Source: Chloroflexota bacterium
GTDB taxonomy: Bacteria > Chloroflexota > Anaerolineae > Promineifilales > Promineifilaceae
Assembly (NCBI GenBank): GCA_020629055.1
Contig: JAHDEB010000022.1
Location: 1 to 44,722, forward strand
Direction: 5' to 3'
DNA length: 44,722 nucleotides
Shown here: positions 1-8,076 of the stretch, piece after piece
How positions within the stretch are numbered: position 1 is the first letter of the stretch
Layout of the letters: each line of letters opens with the position of its first letter
Translations under genes and position numbers: made by a program
The notes under the pieces: generated by a model
Databases searched by the model: none
Told to the model about the DNA's origin: nothing
The model's input: only the letters and a program-made list of their open reading frames with translations

Positions 1-4
1 AACC

Positions 5-71
5 AAGACCAGTCAGGCCTCAGCCGATTTTTGCAGGCTGTGAGCGGTTCCCAAAAGACCTGACTGGTCTT
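5..71. repeat. 67-bp palindromic dispersed element, copy 1
   Basis: A perfect 13-bp inverted repeat, AAGACCAGTCAGG at 5-17 and its complement at 59-71, encloses about 41 bp that contain a smaller CAGCC/GGCTG pair. The same arms at the same 67-bp span recur at 26458-26524 with an unrelated interior, so this is a dispersed element rather than a chance hairpin. It could be a REP-like or MITE-like repeat or a bidirectional terminator without a U-run. Confidence 0.7.
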
Positions 72-121
72 AATTAAGAAGGGTGTTTTCATCAGCAGCA
101 AGGCGGGTTAAAATTATCCGC

Positions 122-421
122 ATGTTGAGTGATGAAAACATCTCTGCAGATAAACGCGCATTAGGGACATGGATTAGAGCCTGGCAACTAGCCGGCAATC
201 GCTGGCCGCCCGAATCGCGTGCCATTGCCCACCAAATTGTGATGATGCTGGCGCACCAATTAGAGGAGCTGGGGGCAGAGCGCATAACGGCCGATGAGGC
301 GTTCTTAATGGCAAGAGAAACGATGATCCCCTTACTCGCCCAGCGTTTTTACACCGGCAGCGAGCAGGACATCGCCATTGAACGTATTCAAGAAATTATC
401 GAATTTGTAGACGACATGTAA
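122..421 (+). CDS. Small hypothetical protein, 99 aa
   Basis: I do not recognise this protein. It is predicted to be mostly helical and acidic, with a WIRAWQLAGNRWPP stretch near the N terminus and a C-terminal helix ending in EFVDDM. I chose the ATG at 122; an in-frame GTG at 83 would add 13 residues but has no better ribosome binding site. No membrane segment or metal-binding motif is visible. It stands alone: the next gene runs in the opposite direction and converges on it, with 17 bp between the stop codons. It could be a small regulatory or toxin/antitoxin-like protein, but nothing in the sequence supports a specific role. Confidence 0.6.
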   Translation: MLSDENISADKRALGTWIRAWQLAGNRWPPESRAIAHQIVMMLAHQLEELGAERITADEAFLMARETMIPLLAQRFYTGSEQDIAIERIQEIIEFVDDM

Positions 422-438
422 GCCTTAGCCTGCACAAA

Positions 439-843
439 CTACATATAAAAGAATTGCGAAGATTCGATATAACGGAGCACTTCAATCAAACCATCAAATG
501 TTGTAGGCTTCGTCATAAATGAATTGACCCCCAAATCATAAGAGCTCATCATGTCTGAATCAGCCTGCGAAGTTGTAAAAATAATCACCGGGATCTTTGA
601 CCACTCCGGATGATCTTTAAGCTCTTGAAGCGTCTCTAACCCGTTTTTTCGGGGCATATTTAAATCGAGCATAATCAGACCCGGCGCACTGTGCTCAGTA
701 AGATATTGGAGAATCTCTTCCCCATCATCTACAAAAATAAAATCATTTGTACATTGTGCATCTTCTATCGCCTCTTGCAGCAATAATTGATCTTCTGGAT
801 CATCTTCAGCCCATAAAACCATCTTTTTTATCATTGTACTCAT
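439..843 (-). CDS. Single-domain response regulator (CheY/Rcp1-like)
   Basis: This is a stand-alone receiver domain of 134 aa that would accept phosphate from a histidine kinase. The acidic pair is E13-D14-D15, the phosphoacceptor is D60 in LDLNMP, the switch Thr is at T90/T91 in IIFTTSQ, and the conserved Lys is K112 before Pro. It has no output domain, so it probably acts by protein contact, as Rcp1-type regulators paired with phytochrome-like kinases do. Its ATG overlaps the stop codon of the kinase gene in an ATGA arrangement, and a GGAG lies 11 bases upstream, so the two are translationally coupled and are almost certainly cognate partners. Confidence 0.93.
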   Translation of the reverse strand: MSTMIKKMVLWAEDDPEDQLLLQEAIEDAQCTNDFIFVDDGEEILQYLTEHSAPGLIMLDLNMPRKNGLETLQELKDHPEWSKIPVIIFTTSQADSDMMSSYDLGVNSFMTKPTTFDGLIEVLRYIESSQFFYM

Positions 844-3233
844 ACCGTTTCTCCTGTTGTATGTTCAGTTTTTTCTTGAACCATCGGCAGCTGAATAATA
901 AACGTTGTGCCTACATTCGGTTCGCTCTTAACATTGATCGTTCCTGAATGTCGTTCAATAATTTTTTTACAAATCGCCAACCCTACCCCTGTCCCCTCAT
1001 ACCCATTTTGCTTATGTACTTGCTGAAATATGCCAAAAATCTTTTTGATATATTTCTCATCAAAGCCGATCCCGTTGTCGGCGATGATTAGCTCATAGAT
1101 CTCATTTTCTTGGTCATCCACAAAGCTATACCCTTCAACCGTTATGCACGGCTGGCGCCCTGGAACCGTAAATTTCAACGCATTGCCGATAATATTTTGG
1201 AACAACTGCCGCATCTGGATCGCATCCGCGTCGATGGTTGACAATGGGGAAATATCCAGCTGTGCATTATCTAGCTCGATTCGAATTTCTAGATCGATCA
1301 ATACTTCATCAAGAATCACTTGTAAGTCGGTTGCCTCGAACGGCTTTGCCTGGGTTGTCACAAGCGAATAGCTCAATAATTCTTGGACTAAGATCTGCAT
1401 CCGGCTGGCGGCATTTTGCATCCGCTGTACATAATCGACCCCACGATCATCCAAAACGGTGGCATATTTTGATTCTAGGCGGCTGCCAAACGCCTGAATT
1501 TTTCTTAACGGCTCTTGCAGATCGTGCGAGGCGATATGAGCAAAGTCAACCAGCTCTTTATTGCTGCGCTCTAAATCCCGCGAATAGGTAATTAACTCTT
1601 CTCGTGATTGCTGGCGATCGATTGTGGCACCAATCCATTGGGCCAACATATTGACAAAGTCAGTTTCACTTTCAGTAAATGGTTTGCGATCTTCATTGGT
1701 CAAGAAACTCAGTGTGCCAAAAATTCTGTCATTCACTTTGATCGGGGCTCCGATATACCCTCTCGGTGAGTCATCACCAAGCCAAGCGGGCAATCCTTCG
1801 GGGGCGAGCTCTAAGTTTATAAAGGAGGTGACCGCATCTTCTGAAACGGTCTGATGACACAGGCTCGATTCTAGCGGACAGGCTAGTCCCGGGTACAGGT
1901 CTAACGCTGGCGCATATGCTTCCAAAACCTTAAATTCATCTGCATCTAAGCGACTCAACAAACCGATTGGCATCTCCAGTGTCGTCGCCCCTTGAACAAC
2001 TGCGAGTGCCAGTTCGCTATCAAATTCATCTTTGGCCGTCGTCGCGATTTCGAGCAATGCTCGCAGCCGTGTTTGCTGAATTTCCAATTCATTATTGGCC
2101 ATCGCAACTCGATGGATGTAATCCTTTAGTTTGGACTCAGCCTCTACCTTTTCACTGATATCGGTTTCTATGGCAATGTAGTTAATCAGCTGATTTTGAT
2201 CATCATAAACCGGCTGAGCCTCGATAGACACCCAATAGGCTTTGCCCGCTTTGCTATAGTTGATGATTTTGCAGTTAAACCCAACCCCTTCACGTATCTT
2301 GGCACGCATGTACTTAATTACTTCAGGATCTGAGTCTTTCCCCTGCAAAAAATGGCCGGGAGAGCGTCCACTCACTTCTTCTAAAGCGTATCCGGTAATT
2401 TGGACAAACGCGTCGTTTACCCAATCGATCTTCCCAAATGCGTTACAGATGACGACCATGTTTTTGGTACGGCTGGCAACATGGGACAACTTTTCCATCT
2501 CGTGCAGATTGTCTTGCAACTGGCTCGCCATCTGGTTAAACGTGCCTTGCAGTTCGTTGATTTCGTTATTGCCATCAACGGATGAGCGAGCGTCAAGGTT
2601 CCCCTGTGCAAAAGCTTGCGCTGTTGAATTTAAGTTGCTAATCGGGGTACTGATTTGCCGATTAAATTGCTGCATCGTCAACAAGACCAGCGTTCCCCCA
2701 ATCAGCACAGAGATGGCTAAGATTGTAAAAATCGAACTGCGCAATCGACGACTTAGATTCTCGGCCGTGTATCCTAAACGAACCTCGCCCAATAAAAGCC
2801 CTTCTGAAATGATGGGGCTGGTTACTTCGATAATATTGGGATGTGTCGACAAATAGTCGACGATGCCGATCGTATTCCGCTGTTCCGCATTTTCTAGCGC
2901 TTCGATAATGTATTTATCTTGCGCATTCAAATAGTTAGTCAACACTCGACCATCTAGATGAATAACGATGCTGTAGATAAAGTCCCCATCCTCGATCGTC
3001 TGACGCATCAGCGTCTCTAGCGGGTAGAAATTGTTGGCCAACACATCGTTCGGGCTTACAGAGCTCAGGAAGTTCGCTTGGGTAACAGCCTTTTGATGCA
3101 GGTCGTCTCGCTGCTGCGTAAAATTTGAATACATGACAAACCCAGCAAATAAAAGTTGCCCAAACACTAAAACGCTACCTACGATGAGTAAGTAGCGCCA
3201 AGCGATGCTGTTCGGGTTAATCTTATTGAGCAT
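840..3233 (-). CDS. Membrane sensor histidine kinase with HAMP, PAS and GAF domains
   Basis: This 797-aa protein has a membrane helix near residues 14-34, an extracytoplasmic sensor region to about 165, a second helix near 167-187, then HAMP (about 188-242), PAS (about 250-360), GAF (about 395-535), a dimerisation/phosphoacceptor helix with H570 in HDLQEPLRK, and a HATPase domain with the N box (NIIGNALKF), DNGIGF and GTGVGL motifs. The kinase core resembles phytochrome-type kinases, which fits the Rcp1-like regulator encoded immediately downstream. A periplasmic-binding-type lipoprotein is encoded 37 bp upstream on the same strand, so the ligand may be presented to the sensor region by that protein. 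The signal sensed cannot be read from the sequence. Confidence 0.93.
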   Translation of the reverse strand: MLNKINPNSIAWRYLLIVGSVLVFGQLLFAGFVMYSNFTQQRDDLHQKAVTQANFLSSVSPNDVLANNFYPLETLMRQTIEDGDFIYSIVIHLDGRVLTNYLNAQDKYIIEALENAEQRNTIGIVDYLSTHPNIIEVTSPIISEGLLLGEVRLGYTAENLSRRLRSSIFTILAISVLIGGTLVLLTMQQFNRQISTPISNLNSTAQAFAQGNLDARSSVDGNNEINELQGTFNQMASQLQDNLHEMEKLSHVASRTKNMVVICNAFGKIDWVNDAFVQITGYALEEVSGRSPGHFLQGKDSDPEVIKYMRAKIREGVGFNCKIINYSKAGKAYWVSIEAQPVYDDQNQLINYIAIETDISEKVEAESKLKDYIHRVAMANNELEIQQTRLRALLEIATTAKDEFDSELALAVVQGATTLEMPIGLLSRLDADEFKVLEAYAPALDLYPGLACPLESSLCHQTVSEDAVTSFINLELAPEGLPAWLGDDSPRGYIGAPIKVNDRIFGTLSFLTNEDRKPFTESETDFVNMLAQWIGATIDRQQSREELITYSRDLERSNKELVDFAHIASHDLQEPLRKIQAFGSRLESKYATVLDDRGVDYVQRMQNAASRMQILVQELLSYSLVTTQAKPFEATDLQVILDEVLIDLEIRIELDNAQLDISPLSTIDADAIQMRQLFQNIIGNALKFTVPGRQPCITVEGYSFVDDQENEIYELIIADNGIGFDEKYIKKIFGIFQQVHKQNGYEGTGVGLAICKKIIERHSGTINVKSEPNVGTTFIIQLPMVQEKTEHTTGETV

Positions 3234-3270
3234 AGGTCGTCAAGTAGCCGCTAGGCCACCGGTTCAGCCA

Positions 3271-4218
3271 CTATTGCAGATCCCAGCTTTTTAGCTGAAG
3301 CGATTCAATCAGTTCATGCATCGAGTCATAGCTAAGTGGCTCTACAAATCCTACCGCATTAATTTCGGTTAACGCAGGGTGATCGGCCGGCATCGATAAC
3401 AGCGCATTCTGAACGGCCGCTACCAACTCGGGGTCTGTGTCAGGATGAGCCGCAAATGGCCATTCTGGATAAAGCGATGTGGTATGTGGAAAGAAGAAAT
3501 CATCGTCAGCTTGATCCAAGATCACGAAGTCCTCAGTTGTCAAAATCGTCCCTTCACGCAGCATACGTTCCAGCTGGCCGGTGCGGATAAAGCCGACGTC
3601 GAAGGTGCCGTTTAACACACCCAAAACGATGTTGTCTTGGGATGGGGTTTGGGTAAACGAAGCAAAATCAGTAAATGGATCGATCCCCTGCTGCTGCAAA
3701 TGATGAACTTGGAAAATGCACCCAGCTGCGGCCGTTTGATGATTTACACAAGTCCCCTTCGCCCCTTTCAGGTCGGCCACTGTCTTATATTTGCTGTTCT
3801 TATTTACTATAATCAGGCCGCTAAATGTCGGGCCGGTATTTTTGCGAGACAGCGTGGCTAAAACTTCCGTGTTAAACGTCCGGTTTACCTGAATGCCGGC
3901 CAACGGATTGTTAAAGGTGAAATCAAGCTCTCCACCTTCCATTTTTGAAAACTGTTCGTCTTGGGTTAATGGAACAAGTTCGACCGGCTGACCGATCTCT
4001 TCTTCCAAGTAGGCGATGATGCCCCCGTATTGGGCATTGGCAGCCACAGCGCTGCGAATGGCTAAAACCCCCACCTTAATAGAATCGCCGGTCGGTTGTG
4101 CCCGAAGGGTGCTAACAGGTGTAACTTCGGCCGAACTCTCTTGTGATGCTTGCGGTGTACAGGCTGCCAATAGCGTAAACAAAGTGCATAGAATAATAAT
4201 TGAAAGTGTTCTTTTCAT
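3271..4218 (-). CDS. PhnD/SsuA-type phosphate/phosphonate substrate-binding lipoprotein
   Basis: The predicted product is 315 aa with a lipoprotein signal peptide ending in LLAAC, with C20 as lipidation site. The mature part has the PhnD-family look: a strand-rich start (IKVGVLAIRS), the LVPLTQDEQFSKMEGGELDF segment that selects the binding cleft, then DLKGAKGTCVNHQTAAAG and a VGFIRTGQLERM segment. I prefer the ATG at 4218, which leaves a clean signal peptide and has GGGGA upstream; an in-frame start at 4260 would bury it. No permease or ATPase gene is nearby. Instead a sensor kinase and response regulator follow, so I infer a sensory, not transport, role. The ligand is unknown; an oxyanion such as phosphonate or phosphite is the family expectation. 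Confidence 0.85.
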   Translation of the reverse strand: MKRTLSIIILCTLFTLLAACTPQASQESSAEVTPVSTLRAQPTGDSIKVGVLAIRSAVAANAQYGGIIAYLEEEIGQPVELVPLTQDEQFSKMEGGELDFTFNNPLAGIQVNRTFNTEVLATLSRKNTGPTFSGLIIVNKNSKYKTVADLKGAKGTCVNHQTAAAGCIFQVHHLQQQGIDPFTDFASFTQTPSQDNIVLGVLNGTFDVGFIRTGQLERMLREGTILTTEDFVILDQADDDFFFPHTTSLYPEWPFAAHPDTDPELVAAVQNALLSMPADHPALTEINAVGFVEPLSYDSMHELIESLQLKSWDLQ

Positions 4219-4353
4219 TTTTACGTTCCCCAGAGCCGTTAAAGTTACGGTTCTTCTCACTAATACGTTACTTTGAATCCGGGTTCTGTAAAGAGGGCAA
4301 TTAGTACTCGAAGAACAAATACCTATCCGTCTGTTTTTGGTATTGGGGCAACA

Positions 4354-4398
4354 AAAAAGCCGGTATTTGTAATTTTGACCTACAAATACCGGCTTTTT
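4354..4398. terminator. Strong bidirectional intrinsic terminator
   Basis: An 18-bp perfect stem (4354-4371 and 4381-4398) with a 9-base loop is flanked by A and T runs on the two sides, so it can terminate transcription on either strand. It lies just downstream of the minus-strand tRNA-Val and insulates it from the sensory operon. Confidence 0.9.
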
Positions 4399-4415
4399 AT
4401 TTTGTCTGCTGTTTG

Positions 4416-4489
4416 TGGGCGATACAAGACTCGAACTTGTGACCTCGTCGATGTCAACGACGCGCTCTAACCAACTGAGCTAACCGCCC
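4416..4489 (-). tRNA. tRNA-Val (anticodon GAC)
   Basis: On the minus strand the sequence folds as a complete 74-nt cloverleaf. The acceptor stem GGGCGGT pairs with ATCGCCC (one G-T), the D arm has GCTC/GAGC, the anticodon stem CGTCG/CGACG carries the loop TTGACAT giving anticodon GAC for valine GUC codons, and the T arm is ACAAG-TTCGAGT-CTTGT. CCA is not encoded, since the bases after the discriminator A are CAA. The extra loop is short, as in class I tRNAs. Confidence 0.96.
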
Positions 4490-4586
4490 TTACCTTTCTC
4501 TAGCTCTCTAGAATTAAGGATCGGAATTATAAACAGGGGCAAGGAAAAATACAACCCCCTTTACCAAATAATATTCATTATCATAT

Positions 4587-5219
4587 TTAATCAGCCGGTT
4601 CAGCCATCCGGCCGGTGATCCAGTTCACGCGAGACTCAAACGTCTCGGGCAATTGAGCGAATCCTTCAGGTGAAATCGACTCGATCAGATTGTTCATGTG
4701 GCGCAATTTATCTAGCCTCTCTTCAGACGTGCGATAGGGCATGCCGGTCACGGCCGCCAATTGCTCTGTACTTTCTGCCAGTTTTAGCCGCATCATTCGA
4801 TATGAAAAAGTTGATTTGTATTCAGCTACGTTCGCTGATCGCTCTAAATAAATATCACGCAATAGGCCGGCCAATCGCTCTATCCCTATTTCGGCCAGCA
4901 AATCATATTCCCGATACAACACCTTTAGATGTTGAAACGCCAAAATCCAATAGTTGTGCAGATCTTCATGCTTGCGCGGCTTCTGAATGCGCTCCCACAT
5001 CTGCTTAAATTGCGTGCGTTGACCGTTGAACTTAAAAATCTCCCCTTTAGGCCCCACCACCGTTAACATATTGTGCTCACCCTGGCTTTGCAGCCTCCAA
5101 ACGAGCGCTCGATTAAGCAATTTATAGATTCGGTCGAAATCTGCGGCCGAGTCGATAAAAAAGTCCCAATCGCTAAAAAAATCATCATCACCTGATGTCC
5201 GACTGCCAGTCAATTTCAT
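4587..5219 (-). CDS. Nucleotidyltransferase-fold protein, probably lacking the N-terminal helix
   Basis: The 210-aa product opens almost at once with a nucleotidyltransferase signature, G5-S6 followed by D17-W-D19-F, matching the GS...DxD pattern of the pol-beta-like superfamily. The rest is mostly helical, with aromatic-rich HNYWILAFQHLKVLYR and a C-terminal helical part, as in aminoglycoside-type or MNT/HEPN-type transferases, but I cannot place the subfamily. In most members about 20 residues precede the GS motif. Here an in-frame TAA lies five codons upstream of the ATG, so no longer version is possible and the N-terminal helix is missing. No clear ribosome binding site is visible. It may be a degenerate gene or a divergent member. 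Confidence 0.7.
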   Translation of the reverse strand: MKLTGSRTSGDDDFFSDWDFFIDSAADFDRIYKLLNRALVWRLQSQGEHNMLTVVGPKGEIFKFNGQRTQFKQMWERIQKPRKHEDLHNYWILAFQHLKVLYREYDLLAEIGIERLAGLLRDIYLERSANVAEYKSTFSYRMMRLKLAESTEQLAAVTGMPYRTSEERLDKLRHMNNLIESISPEGFAQLPETFESRVNWITGRMAEPAD

Positions 5220-5330
5220 GATTTTGTTCGCTGATTATTTAATTATTTATTGATTAAAATCTATTTTCCACAGTCTAGAAAATGGCGCAAGTAAGCAGGT
5301 AACAATCTGTTAAGCCTGTTCCGATAAACC

Positions 5331-6242
5331 ATGGATCTTTGCACGGCATCCATTACAATGACAACCATCATGTCTAGAATCGACCGTAGTAAAATCAATG
5401 TGCAAAAAGAAGGGTTTGAATTTACCCCCTTCCGGCCAAATACAACTCATGAAATTCCTTTAAAACAGGCAGGATTAAAACCATCTGTTGAACTGATTTC
5501 GTTTGAACGGAACGGACAGCGGCGCACACTGATCGCGACAGAGATGCATTATCATCATGTGTGCCAAGGGGAACTGGCAGGTGAACCTTATTTGGTGACT
5601 TTTTGAGCCCCCTGTAACAGCGGTGTCGGTCTGACACCGATCGTACAAGGGAACATTCACTGGTATGGGGTGCCAGGCATTGTGAATGGGCTGGCCGTTC
5701 TGCGCGATGAAGAAAGCAACAGCTTATGGGACCACATCACCGGAGAATGTTTTGACGGGCCGTTAGCGGGTGAACGACTCCCTTTTTGGGGCATCGATAT
5801 GACGACGGTTGAAGCGGAGCTTGCTGCACACCCAGATGTGATTTTGCTCAAATCGCCTAAAATCCCATTTTTCAAATCGACCTTGATGAATATCGGCATC
5901 GGCACCCACTTTATTGAAAAAGAAGGGACACACCTACCTAGATTCTTCCGTCGGTCCATGCACAGTGAAGTCGACCCTCGCTTGCCCGAAGGGGAAAATG
6001 GTTTGGGATTGATGACCGATGATCATCAGGGTAAGTTCTACCCGATGAGCGCGATCCCCAAAGGGGAGCAAATCGAAGACGAGTGGATGGGTGAGAAAAT
6101 TATTGTGGCTCGCGGCCCGATCGATGGGGTGCCACGCGCACGCTGGGCGAACAAAGAAATCAAAGGCCGGCCGATGCAATTACTAACCCGCTGGTACGGG
6201 TTTTCATTTACCTATCCCAATTGCGAAATCTATGAACGATAA
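5331..6242 (+). CDS. DUF3179 protein, predicted selenoprotein (in-frame TGA at 5604-5606 read as Sec)
   Basis: The frame opening at 5331 stops at TGA 5604-5606, yet the same frame continues unbroken to TAA at 6240-6242. Both halves match one family. Before the TGA is the segment HYHHVCQGELAGEPYLVTF; after it come APCNSGVGLTPIVQG, WYGVPGIVNG and SNSLWDHITGECFDGPLAGE. DUF3179 proteins normally read VTYCPLCNS at this point, so the TGA sits on the first Cys of a CxxC motif and would give UxxC. A hairpin with loop GGTCT follows (separate entry). The start is uncertain: ATG 5331, 5358 or 5370 are in frame and none has a good Shine-Dalgarno sequence. Sec would be residue 92 counting from 5331. The function of DUF3179 is unknown; a redox role is inferred from UxxC. 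The stop overlaps the next gene by 11 bp. A sequencing error or nonsense mutation is the alternative. Confidence 0.82.
5607..5651 (+). promoter_or_regulatory. Bacterial SECIS-like hairpin after the in-frame TGA
   Basis: Directly after the TGA, CGGTGTC (5621-5627) pairs perfectly with GACACCG (5633-5639) around the pentaloop GGTCT (5628-5632). Below a 4x4 internal loop, TGTA (5613-5616) pairs with TACA (5644-5647), and CCC (5610-5612) can pair with GGG (5649-5651). The loop starts 21 bases after the TGA, within the spacing known for bacterial SECIS elements. The GGTCT loop is the sequence I recall from the E. coli fdhF SECIS, where it contacts SelB. The bulged U of the E. coli element is absent from the upper stem. 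Confidence 0.8.
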
Positions 6243-7596
6243 ACGTCTGATCGATGCTGACAAGCCGCTCTCAAAATCGCTCATTTGGCACATTCAAAGA
6301 GCCTATTTTCAAAAAGCTGGCATGCAAGCGTGGCAGGATGATATTGTGCCACATACGATTAGTTGTAATCCATTTATGGCGCGGGCCTATGGGCGACTGA
6401 TTGTTGGGTATTTACAAGATTGCGCAGCCGACCTTGACCCGGCCGAGCCGCTCTACATCATCGAATTAGGCGCTGGGTCAGGCCGCCTGACCCACCATCT
6501 CATTTATCAATTGCTGCCTATGTTGGCGGACCTAGCCAATTTCGACCAGATGCCGCAGGTTAAGTTCTTGTTGACCGACTTTACCCCAGATGTGATCAAA
6601 TTTTGGCAGCAACATCCTAAATTACAGCAACTCGTGGCTGAGGGGATTCTAGACTTTGCCCTATTTGATGTTGAATCACCACGCCATCTGCGTTTGTTAA
6701 ATGGCAAGACCACCATCGCCCCCCAAAATAGCGGGAACCCGATTGTGTTACTCGCCAACTATTTTTTCGATTCAATTCCGCAAGATAGTTTTGTGATCGA
6801 AGACGGTGAACTTGGGGCCAATCTGCTTTCACTTTATTCAGGTCAACCTGAGTTAGACCTAAACGCGGCCGACTTGTGGGACCAGCTCTCACTGGCTTAT
6901 GAGCCTTTGCCGTTACAGGGGCCACCTTATGAAACGGCGCTATACAACGACATCTTGGCCGATTATGAAGCCCAGTTGCCAGATACAACACTCACGTTTC
7001 CGCATGTGGGGTTGGATTGCCTACAGTATTGGATGGGGTTTAAAGAGCTGCTGCTGTTAACGGCCGACCGTGGGTACAGCCATGCGGAATCATTAATCGG
7101 GCAAGGAAACCCACACCCTAATTTGCACGGCAGCTTTTCGATGATGGTGAACTACCATGCGATCACAGAATTTGTAGAGCGGAGCGGCGGCCGAGCGTTT
7201 GTGCCCCCCCATTATCAAGACAATGTGCAAACGTTGGCCTATGTTTTGAATAGTGCAGAAAAGGAGCTCAAGGCAACAGAACAAGCGTTTGAACAGTCGG
7301 TAGTTCACAACGGTCCAGACGATTATTTCGCCCTACGGCAACATCTGTTAAAGCAAATTCCAGAGATGGCGATTGATCAGTTTCTGAGTCTGATGCGCTG
7401 GTCGGCCGATGAAGCGGACGTGCTACGGCCCGGTTTAGATCATCTGGCCAGTTGGGTAGAGCAAGAACCGGCTTGGCAAGAGGATGTCTTGGATATGCTG
7501 GAGCGGGTTAAAGCGCAGTATTTGGCGATCCGATCAGACGATGATTTAATTCTTAAAATCGATCAATTGATTGACCAAATCGCACCAGAGGAATAA
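6232..7596 (+). CDS. MidA/NDUFAF7-like SAM-dependent methyltransferase
   Basis: The 454-aa product carries a class I SAM-binding loop, IELGAGSGRLTHHL, around residues 77-90. It also has the segment LLANYFFDSIPQDSFVI, matching the ANE-x-DALP region of the MidA (DUF185, NDUFAF7) family. Family members methylate an arginine of a respiratory complex I subunit in mitochondria; the bacterial target is generally unknown. The C-terminal 130 residues (helical, ending in LIDQIAPEE) extend beyond the methyltransferase core. The ATG lies inside the end of the DUF3179 gene (11-bp overlap), indicating translational coupling, so read-through of the upstream TGA would matter for its expression. Confidence 0.8.
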   Translation: MNDKRLIDADKPLSKSLIWHIQRAYFQKAGMQAWQDDIVPHTISCNPFMARAYGRLIVGYLQDCAADLDPAEPLYIIELGAGSGRLTHHLIYQLLPMLADLANFDQMPQVKFLLTDFTPDVIKFWQQHPKLQQLVAEGILDFALFDVESPRHLRLLNGKTTIAPQNSGNPIVLLANYFFDSIPQDSFVIEDGELGANLLSLYSGQPELDLNAADLWDQLSLAYEPLPLQGPPYETALYNDILADYEAQLPDTTLTFPHVGLDCLQYWMGFKELLLLTADRGYSHAESLIGQGNPHPNLHGSFSMMVNYHAITEFVERSGGRAFVPPHYQDNVQTLAYVLNSAEKELKATEQAFEQSVVHNGPDDYFALRQHLLKQIPEMAIDQFLSLMRWSADEADVLRPGLDHLASWVEQEPAWQEDVLDMLERVKAQYLAIRSDDDLILKIDQLIDQIAPEE

Positions 7597-7600
7597 CCCC

Positions 7601-8053
7601 ATGGAAATCATTCGCGCTACAAGCGCACACATCCCTGAAGTTGCCCGCTTATTTGACCTATATCGACAGTTTTACAATTGTGAACCTGATTTGCCACTGG
7701 CAACCAATTACATCTCTGAACGGTTGGCAAACGATGAGTCGGTCATCTTTGCGGCCGAGGACCCAAATAATCAAGGCAAGCTGATCGGCTTTACTCAACT
7801 TTATCCGACCTTTTGCTCGGTGCAGGCGGTCAAGATTTTTGTGCTGTATGACATTTATGTAGACGCAGCGGCACGGCAAAGGGATGTGGGGACGGCGTTG
7901 ATGCAACAGGCGGCCGATTTTTGCAAAAGCCAAGGGGCTAAGCGGATGGACTTGCTGACGGGGAAAGATAATTTTCAGGGGCAAGGGCTTTATGAAAAGA
8001 TGGGTTGGTATAAGACCAATGAAGAGTTTTTCGCCTACTCGTTAGATCTATGA
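7601..8053 (+). CDS. GNAT-family N-acetyltransferase
   Basis: The 150-aa product has the GNAT layout: N-terminal IRATSAHIPEVARLFDLYR, the central strand KIFVLYDIYVDAAARQRDVGTALMQQA with an acetyl-CoA-binding Arg/Gln-x-x-Gly-like loop (RQRDVGTAL), and the C-terminal FQGQGLYEKMGW segment typical of the fold. I chose the ATG at 7601, 4 bp after the upstream stop, because a GAGGAA lies just before it; an upstream in-frame start at 7571 would overlap the methyltransferase. The substrate cannot be inferred. It is the third gene of the DUF3179 operon and a terminator follows. Confidence 0.9.
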   Translation: MEIIRATSAHIPEVARLFDLYRQFYNCEPDLPLATNYISERLANDESVIFAAEDPNNQGKLIGFTQLYPTFCSVQAVKIFVLYDIYVDAAARQRDVGTALMQQAADFCKSQGAKRMDLLTGKDNFQGQGLYEKMGWYKTNEEFFAYSLDL

Positions 8054-8076
8054 TTTAACCGCTGACTTTTGAACAC

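Noticed and set aside
5604-5606. Reassignment of TGA to Trp or general stop-codon recoding
   Set aside because: TGA acts as the normal stop for many other genes in the window (for example the kinase and the ABC exporter), and the family residue here is Cys, not Trp.
5422-5637. Minus-strand ORFs opposite the DUF3179 N-terminal half
   Set aside because: They are shadows of the plus-strand coding region and show no recognisable protein features.
5670-6242. A separate gene starting at GTG 5670
   Set aside because: It has no ribosome binding site, begins in the middle of the DUF3179 domain, and is in frame with the upstream half across a single TGA.
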